DNA of 64,000 bases from a bacterium (GCA_016712675.1 JADJQR010000001.1:434001-498000); one strand, 5' to 3'. Numbered from the stretch's first letter, positions 49,538-59,303 are shown. The notes: a model not told the origin generated them from the letters alone. Made by a program: numbers and translations.

Positions 49538-52500
49538 ATGACGCAACGCTGCCTCAGCCGCCGCGCGGCCGCGCTCCTCGCTGCCGCCGTCTTCGTCGGC
49601 GCCGTGTCCGCCGTCTCGACGGCGCGGGCCACGCTGGGTCCGCCAGTGAAAGTCACGCTGCTGGGCAGGCCTGCCGCAGCCGAGGCCGGCAAGGTGTGGA
49701 ACGGGCAGCTCGAGATCGCCGTCGCCCTGCCGGTGGCGCTGACCAGTTTCCGTCTCGAGGGCCCAAGCTGGAACAGTCCGCGGCTGGACGCGCCCGCCAT
49801 CGCCGAGATGCAGAAGTCCGAGTCGTTGCTCGTGGCCGTGTCGGCGCTGCCGGACGACCCGGACCAGCCGCTGCGGTTCTCGTTCGACGTCGACGGGCAC
49901 ACGTTCACCAAGACGCTCGACCTGTCGGCGCGCAACGCGGCGCGTGCGCTGAAGCCGGGCGCTTCGCAGCAGTCGACGACCGCGGTGGCGACGCCGGTCA
50001 CCGGGAAGCAGTGGGAAGTCACCGGTCCCGGCCCGGTGGCGACCGAGCTGACGGCGCCACAGCCGGCAGGGGGGCAGAAGACCAACGCGCGCAACATCCG
50101 CGTGCACGGCAGGATCTACTACCTGCGCAATGACAACAGGGAGGTCGGCGCCGACCATTGCACGATCAAGGTGTGCGACTACAACGCGCCGTTCGACGCC
50201 ACGCTGGCCGTGGGCACCACCGACAGCGACGGCAACTACGACATCACCTTCTACTACAACGGCTGCTGGAACTGCGGCGAGAACCCCGATCTCTATGTGA
50301 CGTACGAGGCGCAAAACGGCCGCGTGCGGGTCGAGGATACGACCTGGGAGAACGCCTACGCCTGGAACACCCCGATCAGATACGACTTCTCCGGCACGGA
50401 CGCGGATTTCGGCGACTACCGTCCCCTCTTCCACAGCGATCAGGCGGCACTCCACGTCCTGACCAACGTCACACGCACCTGGCGCTGGCTGTACGACTAC
50501 CGCGGCTACGACACGGCGGGACTGGACGTGCAGTGGCCCGAGGGCAGCGGCGCCTGGTACTTTTCCTTCTTCGGCGAGATGCACGTCGGGGCCGACCGCC
50601 AGTGGGAAGAGAGCACCCTGAGCCACGAGTACGGCCACCATTGGATGGCCAAGTACTCTTGGGACAACATCCCCGGCTACTGCAACGGCATCTGCGACGG
50701 CAGCGCCCCGCTGAACTGCGGGCACTGCATCTGGTGCCCCGAAGACCAGGGCATCGCCTGGAGCGAAGGCTTCCCCAACTGGCTGGGCTGGCTCATCCCG
50801 TCCTCGTACGAGGCCGACTACGGGCTCAAAGCCCGGAACATCTATGACTTCGAGGGGCTCACCAACTGCCACCTGGGCGACTCCTATCTCGGGGACCCGC
50901 TGCTGACCGAGGGATTCGTCGCCGCGCTGCTGCAGGACATCACCGACACCACCGCCGGCGACTCCCACAGCCAGTTCCCCGGCTACCCCGACGCGCTGGC
51001 GGTCGGCAACGGCCCCATCTTCGTCTGCGTCGACTACGACACCCCGACCAGCGTCATGGACTTCCTGATGAAGTTCAAGGCGCGCTACGCCGGCTGGGCC
51101 GAGCAGATCTGGCAGACCGCGAAGAACTGCGGCTACGAGTTCGACCTGATGCCGCCGTCGGTGGTCAGCGGACTGACGTCTCCCAGCCATGTGACGACCG
51201 GTGATTCGCCCGACCCGACCATCGACTTCACCTGGAACCGCCCGACGGACGACGCCTCGGGTGTGGCCGGCTACGCGGTGCTGGTCTCCAGCGGCGGCCC
51301 GGCCATGCCGCCCACGTCGATGTCGGTCGGCAACGTCACCACGTACACCACCACCACGTTGGCCCCCGGCACGTACTGGTTCAACCTGCGGCCGATCGAC
51401 CGCGCCGGCCGCTGGGCCCTGGCCCAGACGTCGCTGGGGCCGTTCACCATCCGCGTCGCCGAACCGTCGAACCTGGCCTTCAGGACGCTGCCGGGCTGGG
51501 GCAGCGTGGTCGTGCCGCGCGGGGCCGCCGACGCCGCGGCCGGCAATGTGCCGTTGCCGTCCACGCTGACCGGCGATGCCGCCTCGACCTGGTGGAACAC
51601 GGCCTTCCAGAACACCGGCGACGTGGCCACCTCGACCTTCTTCCAGGTCAACGGCCTGGTCGACGGCGTGCAGGCCAGCGGATGGGGCGTCGGCGGACCG
51701 CTGGGCGGCCTCACCTCGATGACGGCGCTGAACCTCGGCGCCATGACCGTGCGCGGCGGCCGTCACGTGTTCGAGGTGCGCCTGGACGCCAGCGATCTCA
51801 TCCCCGAACTGAACGAGAACGACAACCGCTGGGCGCGCCAATGGGCCTGGGCGCCGCCGACCATGGCTTCGCTGACGCCGCTCACGCGCGCGGCGCCGCC
51901 GGCGCGGACCGGCGGGTGGTCGTCCATCGGCGAGGGCAGCTACACCGACAACTGCGATGGCCTGCGCATGGCCGCCACCGGCTGGTGGAACGCCGTCGCG
52001 ATCAACCCCGCGGACAACACCAACGACTACGACCTCTACCTGTACGCGACCAGCACCAACCCCATCGACGGCTTCACGTCGAGCGCGGCCGGCTCGGGCC
52101 GCCTGGCCGGCTGGCTCGACGCGGTGATCACCAACCGCAACGTGCTGGGCAATGCGAGCTGGGACGTGGGCGTCGTCAACTACAGCGGCGGTTCCGGCAG
52201 CTATGCCGCCACCCACCACACCAACTACGGGATCAACTTCGACGCCGCGCCTGGGGCCGTGACCCTGGCCGCGGGCGAGATGCTCCGCCTGTGGGAATTC
52301 TACGTGGCCCCGGCCTCGGCCGGCCCGATCACCCTGGTGGCAACGACCGGCACGCCGTCACGACCGGTGACCGTTGCCTGGCTGAGCCAGGCCTTCACCG
52401 TGGGCGGCCTGGGCAGCGCCAGCGCACAGCTGAAGACCGACGCCTCCGGCATCGCCCGCCTGGACATCCCGGCGGCGAGTTCCGGCTACCACGCCCTGGT

Positions 52501-53986
52501 CGTCTACCGCGACCCGCGCGACGGCACCGCGGCGCTGCCGATCACCGTCGAGGTGGGGCGCTCGAAGCCCGACCTGCTGCCGGTCACGCTGTCCGGCTGG
52601 GCGGCGCCGCTCGTGCCCCGGCCCGCGGCCGACGGCACGGTGTGGACGGTGGCGGCTCCCGACACGCTCATCGGCAACAGCGCCGCCACGTGGCTGAACT
52701 TCGTGGCCGAGAACCAGGGTCTGGTCGACGCGGCGCCGCAGACGACGATCGTCGACCTTGACGGCGTGGGCAGCTGGCCGTACCAGGTCGGCGCCATGCC
52801 GGCGGCCGGCGGGCGCGTCTTCGTCAACGAAGCCACGCCCGTGACTGTCCGCGGCGGTCGCCACACGCTGGCGTTGCGCACCGATGCGACGGCCCAGGTC
52901 GCCGAGGTCAGCGAGACCAACAACGCCTGGGGCGCCCAGTACGCCTGGTCGCCTTTCCTGCTGCCGTACGACGAGCTGCACGAACGCGCCGGGCCGCCCG
53001 ACCCGACGGGCGGCTGGTCGCAGATCGCCGGCACCGTACCTCTCTACGACAACTGCGACGGCCTGCGCCTGCCCGCGGGGTCGACGCGCTGGCGCGGTCT
53101 GGCGGCCATCGCCGACGAAGGCGGCGACGTCGACCTGTGGCTGCACGCGCCCATGACCGATCCTCTGAACGGCTTCTCGACCGTGCTCGCGATGTTCGGC
53201 TGGGGTCGGGGCGCGCTCGACTTCCTGGTCGTCAACGACGATCGCGCCGGGAACGGCGTCTTCGACGTCGGCGCGACGACGTTCGAGGGGGCCGACTTCT
53301 ACCTGTCCGAAGCGGTCGACGCCGTTCCGATGGAACTCAACCGCGCCGGCTATTCCGAGCCGACCGAGTTCGAAGGTTACCAGTTGCTGCATCTGCGTAC
53401 CGTCGACCTCGACGAGGGTACGTGGCACGTCCGGCTCATCTCGCTGGAAGGGGATGTCGACTGGGGCCTGTCGGTGTATTCGTCCGAGCTGCCTTACGCC
53501 GGCAAGTCGACCGTGCTGGGCGGCGCCCTCGCTTTCCAGAACGGCGAGGGTCTCGACGAGTCGTTCACGATGCAGGTGCCACACGCAGGCCTGCAGTGCC
53601 TGGCAGTCTGGAAGGTCGGCCTTGCCGACGTCGCCAAAGCGGGGGCCTACCGGGTGCAGATCACCCGCGGCGTCTCGACGGTGCCGGACGACACGCCGCC
53701 CACCCCGCTGGCCAGCGCGCTGGTCGACGTCAGGCCCAACCCGTTCAACCCGCGGACGACCGTGACGTTCGAGCTGGCCGCCGCGGCGCGCGCGCAGCTG
53801 GCGGTGTATGACCTGCGCGGCGCCCTGGTGCGGTCGCTGGTCGACGCCGGGCTTCCGGCGGGGCGGCACACCGCCGTCTGGGACGGGTGTGACCAGACCG
53901 GCCAGAGCGCGGCCAGCGGCGTCTACGTGGCGCGGTTCACGGCGGGGAACGTGCGGGACATCAAGCGGATGGTGCTGATCCGGTAG
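49538..53986 (+). CDS. Large secreted putative metalloprotease with CARDB-like and FlgD/Ig-like domains
   Basis: A 1482-residue exported protein. After a signal peptide (1-31) and a beta-rich N-terminal part, about residues 285-530 contain LSHEYGHHW (H363, H367) and, 47 residues later, GIAWSEGF (E410). This is the HExxH plus downstream Glu of gluzincin-like zinc proteases. A cysteine-rich insert (CNGICDGS...CGHCIWC) lies between them. Then follow a fibronectin-like part, two CARDB-like repeats (about 645-775 and 1005-1150), and a FlgD-type tail with VRPNPFNPRTTVTF (about 1395-1482). GGGGGAG precedes ATG 49538. Substrate is unknown; surface or extracellular proteolysis is inferred. Confidence 0.83.
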   Translation: MTQRCLSRRAAALLAAAVFVGAVSAVSTARATLGPPVKVTLLGRPAAAEAGKVWNGQLEIAVALPVALTSFRLEGPSWNSPRLDAPAIAEMQKSESLLVAVSALPDDPDQPLRFSFDVDGHTFTKTLDLSARNAARALKPGASQQSTTAVATPVTGKQWEVTGPGPVATELTAPQPAGGQKTNARNIRVHGRIYYLRNDNREVGADHCTIKVCDYNAPFDATLAVGTTDSDGNYDITFYYNGCWNCGENPDLYVTYEAQNGRVRVEDTTWENAYAWNTPIRYDFSGTDADFGDYRPLFHSDQAALHVLTNVTRTWRWLYDYRGYDTAGLDVQWPEGSGAWYFSFFGEMHVGADRQWEESTLSHEYGHHWMAKYSWDNIPGYCNGICDGSAPLNCGHCIWCPEDQGIAWSEGFPNWLGWLIPSSYEADYGLKARNIYDFEGLTNCHLGDSYLGDPLLTEGFVAALLQDITDTTAGDSHSQFPGYPDALAVGNGPIFVCVDYDTPTSVMDFLMKFKARYAGWAEQIWQTAKNCGYEFDLMPPSVVSGLTSPSHVTTGDSPDPTIDFTWNRPTDDASGVAGYAVLVSSGGPAMPPTSMSVGNVTTYTTTTLAPGTYWFNLRPIDRAGRWALAQTSLGPFTIRVAEPSNLAFRTLPGWGSVVVPRGAADAAAGNVPLPSTLTGDAASTWWNTAFQNTGDVATSTFFQVNGLVDGVQASGWGVGGPLGGLTSMTALNLGAMTVRGGRHVFEVRLDASDLIPELNENDNRWARQWAWAPPTMASLTPLTRAAPPARTGGWSSIGEGSYTDNCDGLRMAATGWWNAVAINPADNTNDYDLYLYATSTNPIDGFTSSAAGSGRLAGWLDAVITNRNVLGNASWDVGVVNYSGGSGSYAATHHTNYGINFDAAPGAVTLAAGEMLRLWEFYVAPASAGPITLVATTGTPSRPVTVAWLSQAFTVGGLGSASAQLKTDASGIARLDIPAASSGYHALVVYRDPRDGTAALPITVEVGRSKPDLLPVTLSGWAAPLVPRPAADGTVWTVAAPDTLIGNSAATWLNFVAENQGLVDAAPQTTIVDLDGVGSWPYQVGAMPAAGGRVFVNEATPVTVRGGRHTLALRTDATAQVAEVSETNNAWGAQYAWSPFLLPYDELHERAGPPDPTGGWSQIAGTVPLYDNCDGLRLPAGSTRWRGLAAIADEGGDVDLWLHAPMTDPLNGFSTVLAMFGWGRGALDFLVVNDDRAGNGVFDVGATTFEGADFYLSEAVDAVPMELNRAGYSEPTEFEGYQLLHLRTVDLDEGTWHVRLISLEGDVDWGLSVYSSELPYAGKSTVLGGALAFQNGEGLDESFTMQVPHAGLQCLAVWKVGLADVAKAGAYRVQITRGVSTVPDDTPPTPLASALVDVRPNPFNPRTTVTFELAAAARAQLAVYDLRGALVRSLVDAGLPAGRHTAVWDGCDQTGQSAASGVYVARFTAGNVRDIKRMVLIR

Positions 53987-54009
53987 GATCGCGAGCCAAC
54001 GGGACGGAA

Positions 54010-54081
54010 GCGCGGCGCATCATTGATTGTTGAAGACGGACGTTGCAAGAATGCCCGACGATCGACGACACGATCGTGTGG
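54010..54081 (+). pseudogene. hepT remnant
   Basis: GCGCGGCGCATCATTGATT (54010-54028) and ACGATCGACGACACGATCGT followed by GTGG (54058-54081) match the hepT gene at 34350-34420 in the same order, with a scrambled middle. The R-x4-H catalytic codons are lost and a stop codon is present. It lies in the gap after the metalloprotease gene. Confidence 0.7.
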
Positions 54082-54126
54082 TCCCAGTCTCGCTTTCCAC
54101 CTTTGGCCCCAAACGGTTCACACAGC

Positions 54127-55896
54127 TCACGGCGCCGGATACTCGACCACGATGGCGTCGCGGTTGGCTTCCTCGGCGGCGGGGCCCGCGCCATTGATGA
54201 CATGGCGGATTCCGCCGCCCGCCCCGTTGAGATAGCGCGTGCGCTGGTGGTGCATCTTCACGCCCGGTACGGCGGGCACTTCGATGGCATTTTCGGACCA
54301 CACCGGCGCGTCCACGAAGTAGTTGTAGATACCCAGGCCCCAGGCCTCGTGCACGGTCACCCCGTCGGCCACCTTGTACGAGGCGTAGCCGTCGATGCCG
54401 TCGTGGCTCCATGAAGCCTGGTCGGGCGCGTCGTAAGGCATCTCGGACTGGTAGAAGTATGTGCGCCCCCGGTTGCCGTTCCATAGCGTCTGGTGCTGTT
54501 GAAAGTGCTCGTTGAAGAGGCCGTAGAAGGTGACATCGTCGCCGTTCACCACCAGACCGTTGGGCGATGTGTTGACGGTCCAGCCGGGCCGGCTGCGCGT
54601 GGCGCTGGGCCCGTGGTCGGCCCGCCAGAGCCAGACGTGGTCGGCCACCACCTCATGGCTGTTGATGGTGACGCAACTCGATGCCGAACCCGCCCGGCTG
54701 GTCCCCACGCGGCAGTAGAGATCCATCAGGAAGGTCGGATCGGCGCCGTGATCCGCCGAACTGCCGGGCGGTCCCACCAGCAGCAGGGCTTCGGAAGTCA
54801 CGGGTCCGGCGTCGAACGTGAGACCCGCCACGATGATGCCGCCCTCGTCGGCGAGCGTCAGGGCCGGCGTGCCCGCCAGGGGAACGAGAGAGGGATAGCC
54901 GATGCCCAGGACCACGGTGCCGGCGCGCGAGACCAGAAGGCTGGCCCCGAGTTCGTAGATGCCGGGGGTGAAGAGGAGGTTCCTGCCCGAAGCCAGGGCC
55001 GCGTTCAGGGTGGCGTCGTCGTCGATTCCGGGTCGAGCGATGTGGAACCGACCGATGGGGACCGAGATTCCCGGGTCTTCGCCTTGTTCCCAACTGATGC
55101 CTGTCGCGTTGCGCCGCAGGGCGGGGACGAAGACCTCGTAGGCGCCGGCATCGTCGACGTACAGGAAGGGCTTCTCCCGGATCACCGGCGTCTCGGCGAT
55201 CGTGGTGTACGGCTTGTCCGGCCAGGTTCCCGCCGGCGGATTGTCGACGCCCATGAAGAACATGTTCCAGGCCCCCCCGTTCCACTGCCGCCAGCGGGTG
55301 TTGCGGGAGAGCCACTGCTGCTGGGTGCCGGAGGTGACGCTGCCATCGACCCTGCAATCGGCCAGGAAGCCGCCGCTGGTGTATCCGGCCTTGAAGAGAC
55401 TGAGATCCCCCTTGATGTGAAGGCGCCGAAGCGGCGCGGCCTGCGACACCACCCAGAAGTTGGTCCCGCCCGTGGGCGTCACCGCCATGTTCTCGGCTGA
55501 CCGCCAGAAATTGGAAAGGGACGTGGTCCTGACCTCGCGGGACTCGACAGCGCCATGGATCTGGACCTGGCCGGGCAGCCGTCCCAGGCCCGCCGCCTGC
55601 GTGTAATAGCCGCAGTAGATGTTGACGTCATAAGTGCCGGGTTTGAAGAGCAGGGCGTAGCGGTGGGGACCGAACTCGTTGTCGCGCAGGTCCTGGGCAT
55701 CCGCGATGGCATCGATCTCAGCCTGGACCTGCGCCATGTCCATCGCGGGGTCGAAAATCCTCACGTTGGGGCCGAAATCCGGGGCTTGATCGAGGGATCC
55801 GCCCCGCGGATCGGGCGACGTGCCGTCGTCGGCAATAGGCGCCTGCACGAAGACGTTCATGACCGCCAGGACCGAAAGGATGAGCGGTGCTCTCAT
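54127..55896 (-). CDS. Exported right-handed beta-helix protein (pectate-lyase/GH55-like superfamily)
   Basis: A 589-residue exported protein. ATG 55896 gives a signal peptide (MRAPLILSVLAVMNVFVQA); an ATG at 55926 is an alternative. The body has the pattern of a parallel beta-helix family often annotated as pectate-lyase-like or coagulation-factor-linked: LLFKPGTYDVNIYCGYYTQA, LGIGYPSLVPLAG, GLVVNGDDVTFYGLFNEHFQ, GRTYFYQSEMPYD, YASYKVADGVTVHEAWGLGI. Such proteins degrade or bind polysaccharides, but I see no certain catalytic set. It converges on the metalloprotease gene. Confidence 0.75.
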   Translation of the reverse strand: MRAPLILSVLAVMNVFVQAPIADDGTSPDPRGGSLDQAPDFGPNVRIFDPAMDMAQVQAEIDAIADAQDLRDNEFGPHRYALLFKPGTYDVNIYCGYYTQAAGLGRLPGQVQIHGAVESREVRTTSLSNFWRSAENMAVTPTGGTNFWVVSQAAPLRRLHIKGDLSLFKAGYTSGGFLADCRVDGSVTSGTQQQWLSRNTRWRQWNGGAWNMFFMGVDNPPAGTWPDKPYTTIAETPVIREKPFLYVDDAGAYEVFVPALRRNATGISWEQGEDPGISVPIGRFHIARPGIDDDATLNAALASGRNLLFTPGIYELGASLLVSRAGTVVLGIGYPSLVPLAGTPALTLADEGGIIVAGLTFDAGPVTSEALLLVGPPGSSADHGADPTFLMDLYCRVGTSRAGSASSCVTINSHEVVADHVWLWRADHGPSATRSRPGWTVNTSPNGLVVNGDDVTFYGLFNEHFQQHQTLWNGNRGRTYFYQSEMPYDAPDQASWSHDGIDGYASYKVADGVTVHEAWGLGIYNYFVDAPVWSENAIEVPAVPGVKMHHQRTRYLNGAGGGIRHVINGAGPAAEEANRDAIVVEYPAP

Positions 55897-56286
55897 GGCG
55901 TCCACCGGGTTGAAGGACTCGCGCATCCGGAGTTCTTGCCGCAGGGGGATGGCGCGTTGACCGTAGCATGGGCGCATCGGTAACGTCCACGGCCGTCCCG
56001 TCTGGGCCTGTGCAGGATCTGACCCTGCGCCGCGACGGACCCGCCGGGCACCTGGTGCTGGTGCAGAACTGGCAGTCGAGCCTGCCGCGGTAGCGTTCTT
56101 ACCGCCGGCCCATCCTCATGATTCCGGATGATCGATTCCAGTTGTGCGATCGAGCGCGTCGATGGCGCTATCGACGCAAGCGCCCGCTCCAGAATCTGGT
56201 ATGATGTCACTGTGGTGATCATCGCAGGCCCATTAGCCGGGCCGGGACACGCTTCCAGGCTTCAGGGCCCGACTGGAGGAAGACCC
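55897..56286. other. Intergenic region with a short coding remnant
   Basis: On the + strand 55999-56091 reads LTLRRDGPAGHLVLVQNWQS then SLPR and a stop, resembling the last residues of TolB/PD40-type propeller proteins; the rest of such a gene is absent. Nearer the next gene, GGTATGATGTC (about 56198) offers a -10-like TATGAT. No other feature is evident. Confidence 0.4.
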
Positions 56287-57876
56287 ATGCCGCCTCCGAA
56301 CCGTCTCTTCCGCTCGATCCTTGCCGTCGCCGTCGCCCTGCCGCTGGCCCTGGCCGCCGAAGTCGCCGCGGATCCCATCCTGGTCGCCGAGTTCGGCTTC
56401 GAGGATGCCCAGGGGCAGGCGGATCCGCAGGGCTGGCGCACATTGCAGAAGTACCAGAACGATGACACGTACTTCCACGTCGAGGACTTTTCCGGACAGG
56501 GCCACGTCGCTGCGGCGCTGGCCGGCCAGCAGTCGATGTGGTGCGGGCTCGCGTCCGAGGACCCGCGCGCCTGCGGCTGGCGTTCCGCGCCCGGTTATGG
56601 TTCCCATTGGAGTCAGAACCTGAGCTCCGTGGCGTTCTCGGTGCAGGGCGACGTGACCCTCTCGTTCCTGATGGACGTGTCCGTGGAGCCCGGGTACGAC
56701 TACGTATACGTCCAGTACGAGGACTCCGCGGGACAGTGGCAGGAACTCGACAACTACACCTGCGGTCCGCCCCTCAATTGCGGTGCGCCGAGCCGCAGCT
56801 ACACGGTCCCGGCCGCCGGGCACGACGGGGCCATCCGTTTCCGCTTCTACCTGGCGAGCGACGGCGCCGCCGACGCCCAGACCTTTCCCATCGGCTTCGA
56901 CGACCCCTACGGCTTCCTGGTCGACGACCTGGTGGTCTCCGACGCGACCGGCACGGTCAGCAGCGAGGACTTCGAAGCCGAAGCCGTGGGTGCGTCGGTC
57001 ACCCTGGACGGGGACTGGTTCGCCGAAGCCAATGACGACGCCTACAACGGCGGCGCGCTCGTCTCGGGCCTGGATGTCCTGCAGGAATCGCCCACCGACA
57101 ACGCCACGCCCATGTGGGCGTTCTTCGACGGTTCGACCCGCAACTACGCCTGCGCCGGCCATCCCGAGCAGCTGATCGTGGACGTGACGTCATGCTTCGT
57201 CCGCTCGCCGCGGATCGACATCACGCAGGACGTCCACGGCAACGCGATCGGCGGCGAGCCCGACTCCCTTGTCGTGGAGTTCGACGTGTATCGGGACATT
57301 GCCGCCGTATACTCGCGAAAGTTCTACACCTGGTCCGTGGCCACGTATTCCTCCGATTGCCTGTTCCCCTTGCGCAGTACCGTGTCCCAACATGTCGGGA
57401 CCCAGAAGGACTGGTTTCGCCACGGCGTTCGGTTTGTGCCGGAGGCCGGCACGGATTACATCGTGATCGAGCTGGGCGTCCGCAGCGATCCCTTCCTGCC
57501 CATCGAATGCCGCAGCCACTCGCCGCTGTTCGACAACGTCACCGTGTCGCGCCTCGGAGGCTACGTGTCCGGCGTCGAGGACCAGCCACCGCGCGCGCCA
57601 CGGGCCTCGCTGCAGGTCGCGCCCAATCCCTTCAATCCCGGAACGACCATCTCGTTCGAGGCTCCCTCCGGGAGCCGGCAGGTCCGCCTGCGCATCTACA
57701 GCGCCGAAGGACGGCTCATCACGACCTTGATCGAAGGTCAGGCTATGGCGGGGCGGCAATCCGTGTCCTGGGACGGAAAGGACCGCAACGGTCGCGCGGT
57801 GGCCAGCGGTGTCTACCTTTGCGAGCTGGTGGCCGACAACGTGCGCGAATCGCGGAAGATGATCCTCATCGAGTGA
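56287..57876 (+). CDS. Secreted protein with FlgD/Ig-like C-terminal domain
   Basis: A 529-residue exported protein. After a signal peptide (about 1-28) come two jelly-roll-like segments (for example AFSVQGDVTLSFLMDVSVEP and RFRFYLASDGAADAQ), similar to MAM/concanavalin-type binding domains. It ends with a FlgD-type domain carrying VAPNPFNPGTTISF and GVYLCELVADNVRESRKMIL. No catalytic motif is seen. GGAGGAAG precedes ATG 56287. It is probably a cell-surface or extracellular protein using the same export route as its neighbours. Confidence 0.8.
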   Translation: MPPPNRLFRSILAVAVALPLALAAEVAADPILVAEFGFEDAQGQADPQGWRTLQKYQNDDTYFHVEDFSGQGHVAAALAGQQSMWCGLASEDPRACGWRSAPGYGSHWSQNLSSVAFSVQGDVTLSFLMDVSVEPGYDYVYVQYEDSAGQWQELDNYTCGPPLNCGAPSRSYTVPAAGHDGAIRFRFYLASDGAADAQTFPIGFDDPYGFLVDDLVVSDATGTVSSEDFEAEAVGASVTLDGDWFAEANDDAYNGGALVSGLDVLQESPTDNATPMWAFFDGSTRNYACAGHPEQLIVDVTSCFVRSPRIDITQDVHGNAIGGEPDSLVVEFDVYRDIAAVYSRKFYTWSVATYSSDCLFPLRSTVSQHVGTQKDWFRHGVRFVPEAGTDYIVIELGVRSDPFLPIECRSHSPLFDNVTVSRLGGYVSGVEDQPPRAPRASLQVAPNPFNPGTTISFEAPSGSRQVRLRIYSAEGRLITTLIEGQAMAGRQSVSWDGKDRNGRAVASGVYLCELVADNVRESRKMILIE

Positions 57877-57898
57877 TCCGCGGGGAAGGAGACCGATC

Positions 57899-58525
57899 AT
57901 GACCATCAGGATCGCGCTGAAGCCCAATGGCCCGATCATGCTGAGCGCCGACGGCGAGCCGCTGCCGGTGCTGCGCTCCGCCGTCGGGCCCGACATCACG
58001 CCCGAGAAGAACGTCTTCCTCTGCCGTTGCGGTCAGTCGAAGAACAAGCCCTTCTGTGACGGCGCGCACGTCCAGGCCGGCTACAGCGATGCGAGCCGCT
58101 GCACCAACGACGCGCTGCTGGACGCCGAGGCCCCCGGCATCACGGTGCACTTCAACCGCTCGATCTGCGCGGGCGCGGGCGAGTGCGTGCGCAGCCTGCC
58201 GGACGTCTTCGTCAGCGGGGCCAAGGACTGGATCCGGCCGGACCGGGCCGCCGTGGCCGACGTGGTCGCCACCGTGCTCCGCTGCCCCTCCGGCGCGCTG
58301 ACCTGCACCGTGGACGGCAGGACCGTCAAGCGCGACGAGGCCGAGGTGTCCGTGCGCATCGTCAGGAATGGTCCCTACGAGATCACCGGGCCGGTGGCTT
58401 TCGAGCCGGCCAAATGGTGCGCGAACGCCTCGCCCACCTCGTTCGCCCTGTGCCGCTGCGGCCGCACGGGCAACGCGCCGTTCTGCGACTATTCGCACGG
58501 GGAGCAGGGCTGGCAGGACGGCTAG
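57899..58525 (+). CDS. CDGSH iron-sulfur protein with central 4Fe-4S-type domain
   Basis: A 208-residue protein with three cofactor sites. CDGSH 1 is CRCGQSKNKPFCDGAH (about 42-57), with C-x-C-x8-C-x3-H spacing for a 2Fe-2S cluster. The middle domain (about 80-140) has CAGAGECVRSLPDVF and later LRCPSGAL, matching the divergent 4Fe-4S mono-cluster (Fer4_19) family. CDGSH 2 is CRCGRTGNAPFCDYSH (about 181-196). This architecture is known in bacteria, but its electron partner is not. GAAGGAG precedes ATG 57899. It is a cytosolic redox protein among secreted-protein genes. Confidence 0.9.
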   Translation: MTIRIALKPNGPIMLSADGEPLPVLRSAVGPDITPEKNVFLCRCGQSKNKPFCDGAHVQAGYSDASRCTNDALLDAEAPGITVHFNRSICAGAGECVRSLPDVFVSGAKDWIRPDRAAVADVVATVLRCPSGALTCTVDGRTVKRDEAEVSVRIVRNGPYEITGPVAFEPAKWCANASPTSFALCRCGRTGNAPFCDYSHGEQGWQDG

Positions 58526-58562
58526 TAGCGCGCAGCGATCATCTCTGACAGCAGGAGATCCC

Positions 58563-59303
58563 ATGTCCCATCAACGGCACTCGATGGTACGGCTGGCGGC
58601 CGCTCTGGTCCTGGCCGGAGCGCTGACTCCTATCGACGCCCACGCCTGAGGCGTCGTCGTGCCGGGCGGTCCGCCCGCATCATGCTACGTCGACGACGCG
58701 ACCGGCCGCAGGGTGCAGCTGGTGCTGGCGGCGGGCGCCGTGAACTCCACCGTGGCCTTCAGCGGCGACCGCGACACGGATCTCGAGATCTCCTCCCTGT
58801 CGCTGGCGGGGCTCTACACCATCAATGACCGGACCCAGGTGCGGGCTGGCGCCGGCGCCGTGCTCGACGGATCGCTCGTGCTGCCCGATGGTACGGGCCA
58901 TGACGTCGACGCGGGTGGCGTCATCTTCGCCGGCGTGCTGCATCGCACCGGCCAGGCGGACGGCTGGACGCCGGCGATCGACCTCTCGGGCACCCTGGGC
59001 TTCACGTGGGGCAGGACGTCGGGCCCGGACGCCCGGCAGTCCGACTACCGGGCCGCGGATCTGCGGGTAGGCGTGCAGGCGAGCTGGCCGGTGGGGCCAA
59101 GCTTTTTCCCCTACGCGGCCGCAAGGGTGTTCGGCGGGCCTGTGCGGTGGGAGATCGGCGGCGCGTCGGTGACCGGCAGCGACGTCCACCACTACCAGCT
59201 TGCCGTGGGATCCGGATTCGCGCTGGGGCCGGTGGTGGTGTTCGCCGAACTGGCGCCCGTCGGCGAGCAGGGCGCGGCGCTTGGCATCGGGTCGAACTGG
59301 TAG
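58563..59303 (+). pseudogene. Outer-membrane beta-barrel-like protein interrupted by an in-frame TGA
   Basis: ATG 58563, with AGCAGGAGA upstream, encodes a signal peptide (MVRLAAALVLAGALTPIDAHA) that stops at TGA 58647-58649. The same frame continues to 59303 with a barrel-like protein (VQLVLAAGAVNSTVAFSGDR, LAGLYTINDRTQVRAGAGAV, HHYQLAVGSGFALGPVVVFA). Without the TGA it would be a 246-residue exported barrel protein. A GTG at 58659 could initiate only a protein without a signal peptide. I treat it as a nonsense mutation or a sequence error. Confidence 0.7.

Noticed and set aside
49019-52219. A 1066-codon open frame on the minus strand
   Set aside because: It lies wholly antisense to the metalloprotease gene, has the low-complexity composition of a GC-rich shadow frame and contains no recognisable domain.
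58647-58680. A firm call of selenocysteine insertion at the TGA
   Set aside because: The hairpin is short and GC hairpins are common here; the protein family has no reason to carry selenocysteine at the signal-peptide junction, so it is kept only as a check item.
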